Origin: GCA-2716945 sp964342835 | GTDB lineage: Bacteria > Pseudomonadota > Gammaproteobacteria > GCA-002705445 > GCA-002716945 | DNA length: 6,233 nucleotides | Reading direction: 5' to 3' | NCBI GenBank assembly: GCA_964342835.1 | Contig: CAYFGJ010000062.1 | Location: forward strand, 1 to 6,233 | In this document: positions 5,701 to 6,233 of the stretch, in pieces | Numbering within the stretch: the stretch's first letter is position 1 | How the letters are laid out: each line of letters starts with the position of its first letter | The notes under the pieces: model-generated | Seen by the model: only the letters and a program-made list of their open reading frames with translations | The model's database searches: none | Told to the model about the DNA's origin: nothing | Translations under genes and position numbers: made by a program

Positions 5701-6233
5701 ATCTAAATTTAAGACTGTTAATGTAACATGTCCTCATGATTGTCCTGATACTTGTTCATTAAAAGTAGTTGTAGATACCTCATCAAAAAAAGCTGTTTCA
5801 CTCAAAGCTGATTCTACACATCCAATTACTAAGGGTTTTTTATGTAATAAAGTTAATCATTACTTAGATTTAGTTTATAACGAAAACAGAGTTCTTTATC
5901 CACATATTCGTATTGGACCAAAAGGTAAAAAAGGTAAAATGAAAAGAGTAAGTTGGGACTATGCACTTAAACTCATTGTTAAAAATCTAAAAGCTATTGA
6001 GAAAAAATATGGAAGTGATGCTATACAACCCTATAGTTATTCAGGAACATTGGGCATGCTTGGTTATTGGGGTATGTCAGAAAGATTTTGGAATAAATTA
6101 GGTGCAGCCAGATTAAGCAGAACAATTTGTATAGCTGCAGCTAGTACTGCTGGTATCTATACTTATGGCGCAGCATGCGGACCTGCTATAGATGAGGTTC
6201 CCAACAATGATCTAATTATTTTATCAGATGTAG
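5693..6233 (+). CDS. Molybdopterin-dependent oxidoreductase (bis-MGD family), N-terminal part
   Basis: The visible 180 residues open a large-subunit molybdoenzyme of the formate dehydrogenase/DMSO reductase superfamily; the rest lies past the right edge. An N-terminal [4Fe-4S] site is formed by C13-x3-C17-x3-C21 (CPHDCPDTC) and C51, with Lys53 at the place of the electron-relay lysine of formate dehydrogenase H (Lys44). RVLYP (66-70), then RVSWDYAL (85-92), is typical of the superfamily. Cys146 in RTIC aligns with the Mo-ligand Sec140 of E. coli FdhF, but the next residue is Ile147, not the catalytic His. There is no Tat signal, so it is cytoplasmic. ATG 5693 overlaps the stop of the GltD-like gene (ATGCTTAA), which points to coupled translation and a shared complex. 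No in-frame TGA (selenocysteine) occurs in the visible part. The substrate is unknown; the annotation as formate dehydrogenase would be unsafe. Confidence 0.9.
   Translation, partial: MLKSKFKTVNVTCPHDCPDTCSLKVVVDTSSKKAVSLKADSTHPITKGFLCNKVNHYLDLVYNENRVLYPHIRIGPKGKKGKMKRVSWDYALKLIVKNLKAIEKKYGSDAIQPYSYSGTLGMLGYWGMSERFWNKLGAARLSRTICIAAASTAGIYTYGAACGPAIDEVPNNDLIILSDV

Noticed and set aside
5693..6233. Selenocysteine-containing formate dehydrogenase
   Set aside because: No in-frame TGA is present; the aligned position is a TGT cysteine codon (6128-6130), and the following catalytic histidine is replaced by isoleucine.

Overview
This is an AT-rich, densely coding bacterial window with strong GGGG-type Shine-Dalgarno sites and short intergenic gaps. 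It holds six protein genes plus one partial gene at each edge that are counted within seven coding calls in total. Gram-negative affiliation is supported by an inverse autotransporter (outer-membrane beta-barrel) gene at the left edge. The low GC, compact layout and the TPR-glycosyltransferase family suggest a proteobacterium with a streamlined genome, perhaps marine, but the taxon cannot be fixed from sequence alone.

Left block (1-2729, minus strand): three co-oriented genes read right to left. The first encodes a TPR protein fused to a GT-B / heptosyltransferase-like glycosyltransferase domain (2729-1305). It overlaps by 8 nt a pure TPR protein with seven 34-residue repeats (1312-551). After a 58-nt gap comes a secreted inverse autotransporter (intimin/invasin type) that starts at TTG 492 and runs off the left edge. 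Together they look like a surface-adhesin locus with a candidate glycosylation partner.

Middle block (2768-3833): a YjbQ/UPF0047 gene on the plus strand, divergent from the TPR-glycosyltransferase gene. It converges on a DUF1326 gene on the minus strand. A 9-bp hairpin between them ends in a strong U-tract only when read on the minus strand, so it is chiefly the terminator of the DUF1326 gene. The DUF1326 gene is visibly richer in GC than its neighbours.

Right block (3952-6233, plus strand): a GltD-like FAD/NAD(P) oxidoreductase with extra C-terminal Fe-S motifs overlaps by 8 nt the start of a molybdopterin (bis-MGD type) oxidoreductase, which is cut by the right edge. The pair most likely forms a soluble cytoplasmic NAD(P)-linked molybdoenzyme. 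In the visible part of the molybdoenzyme, Cys146 aligns with the Mo-ligand selenocysteine of E. coli formate dehydrogenase H, but the neighbouring catalytic histidine is isoleucine. That argues against simple formate oxidation. This pair and the adhesin/glycosyltransferase linkage are the two most interesting parts of the window. No RNA gene, CRISPR array, insertion sequence or origin was seen.
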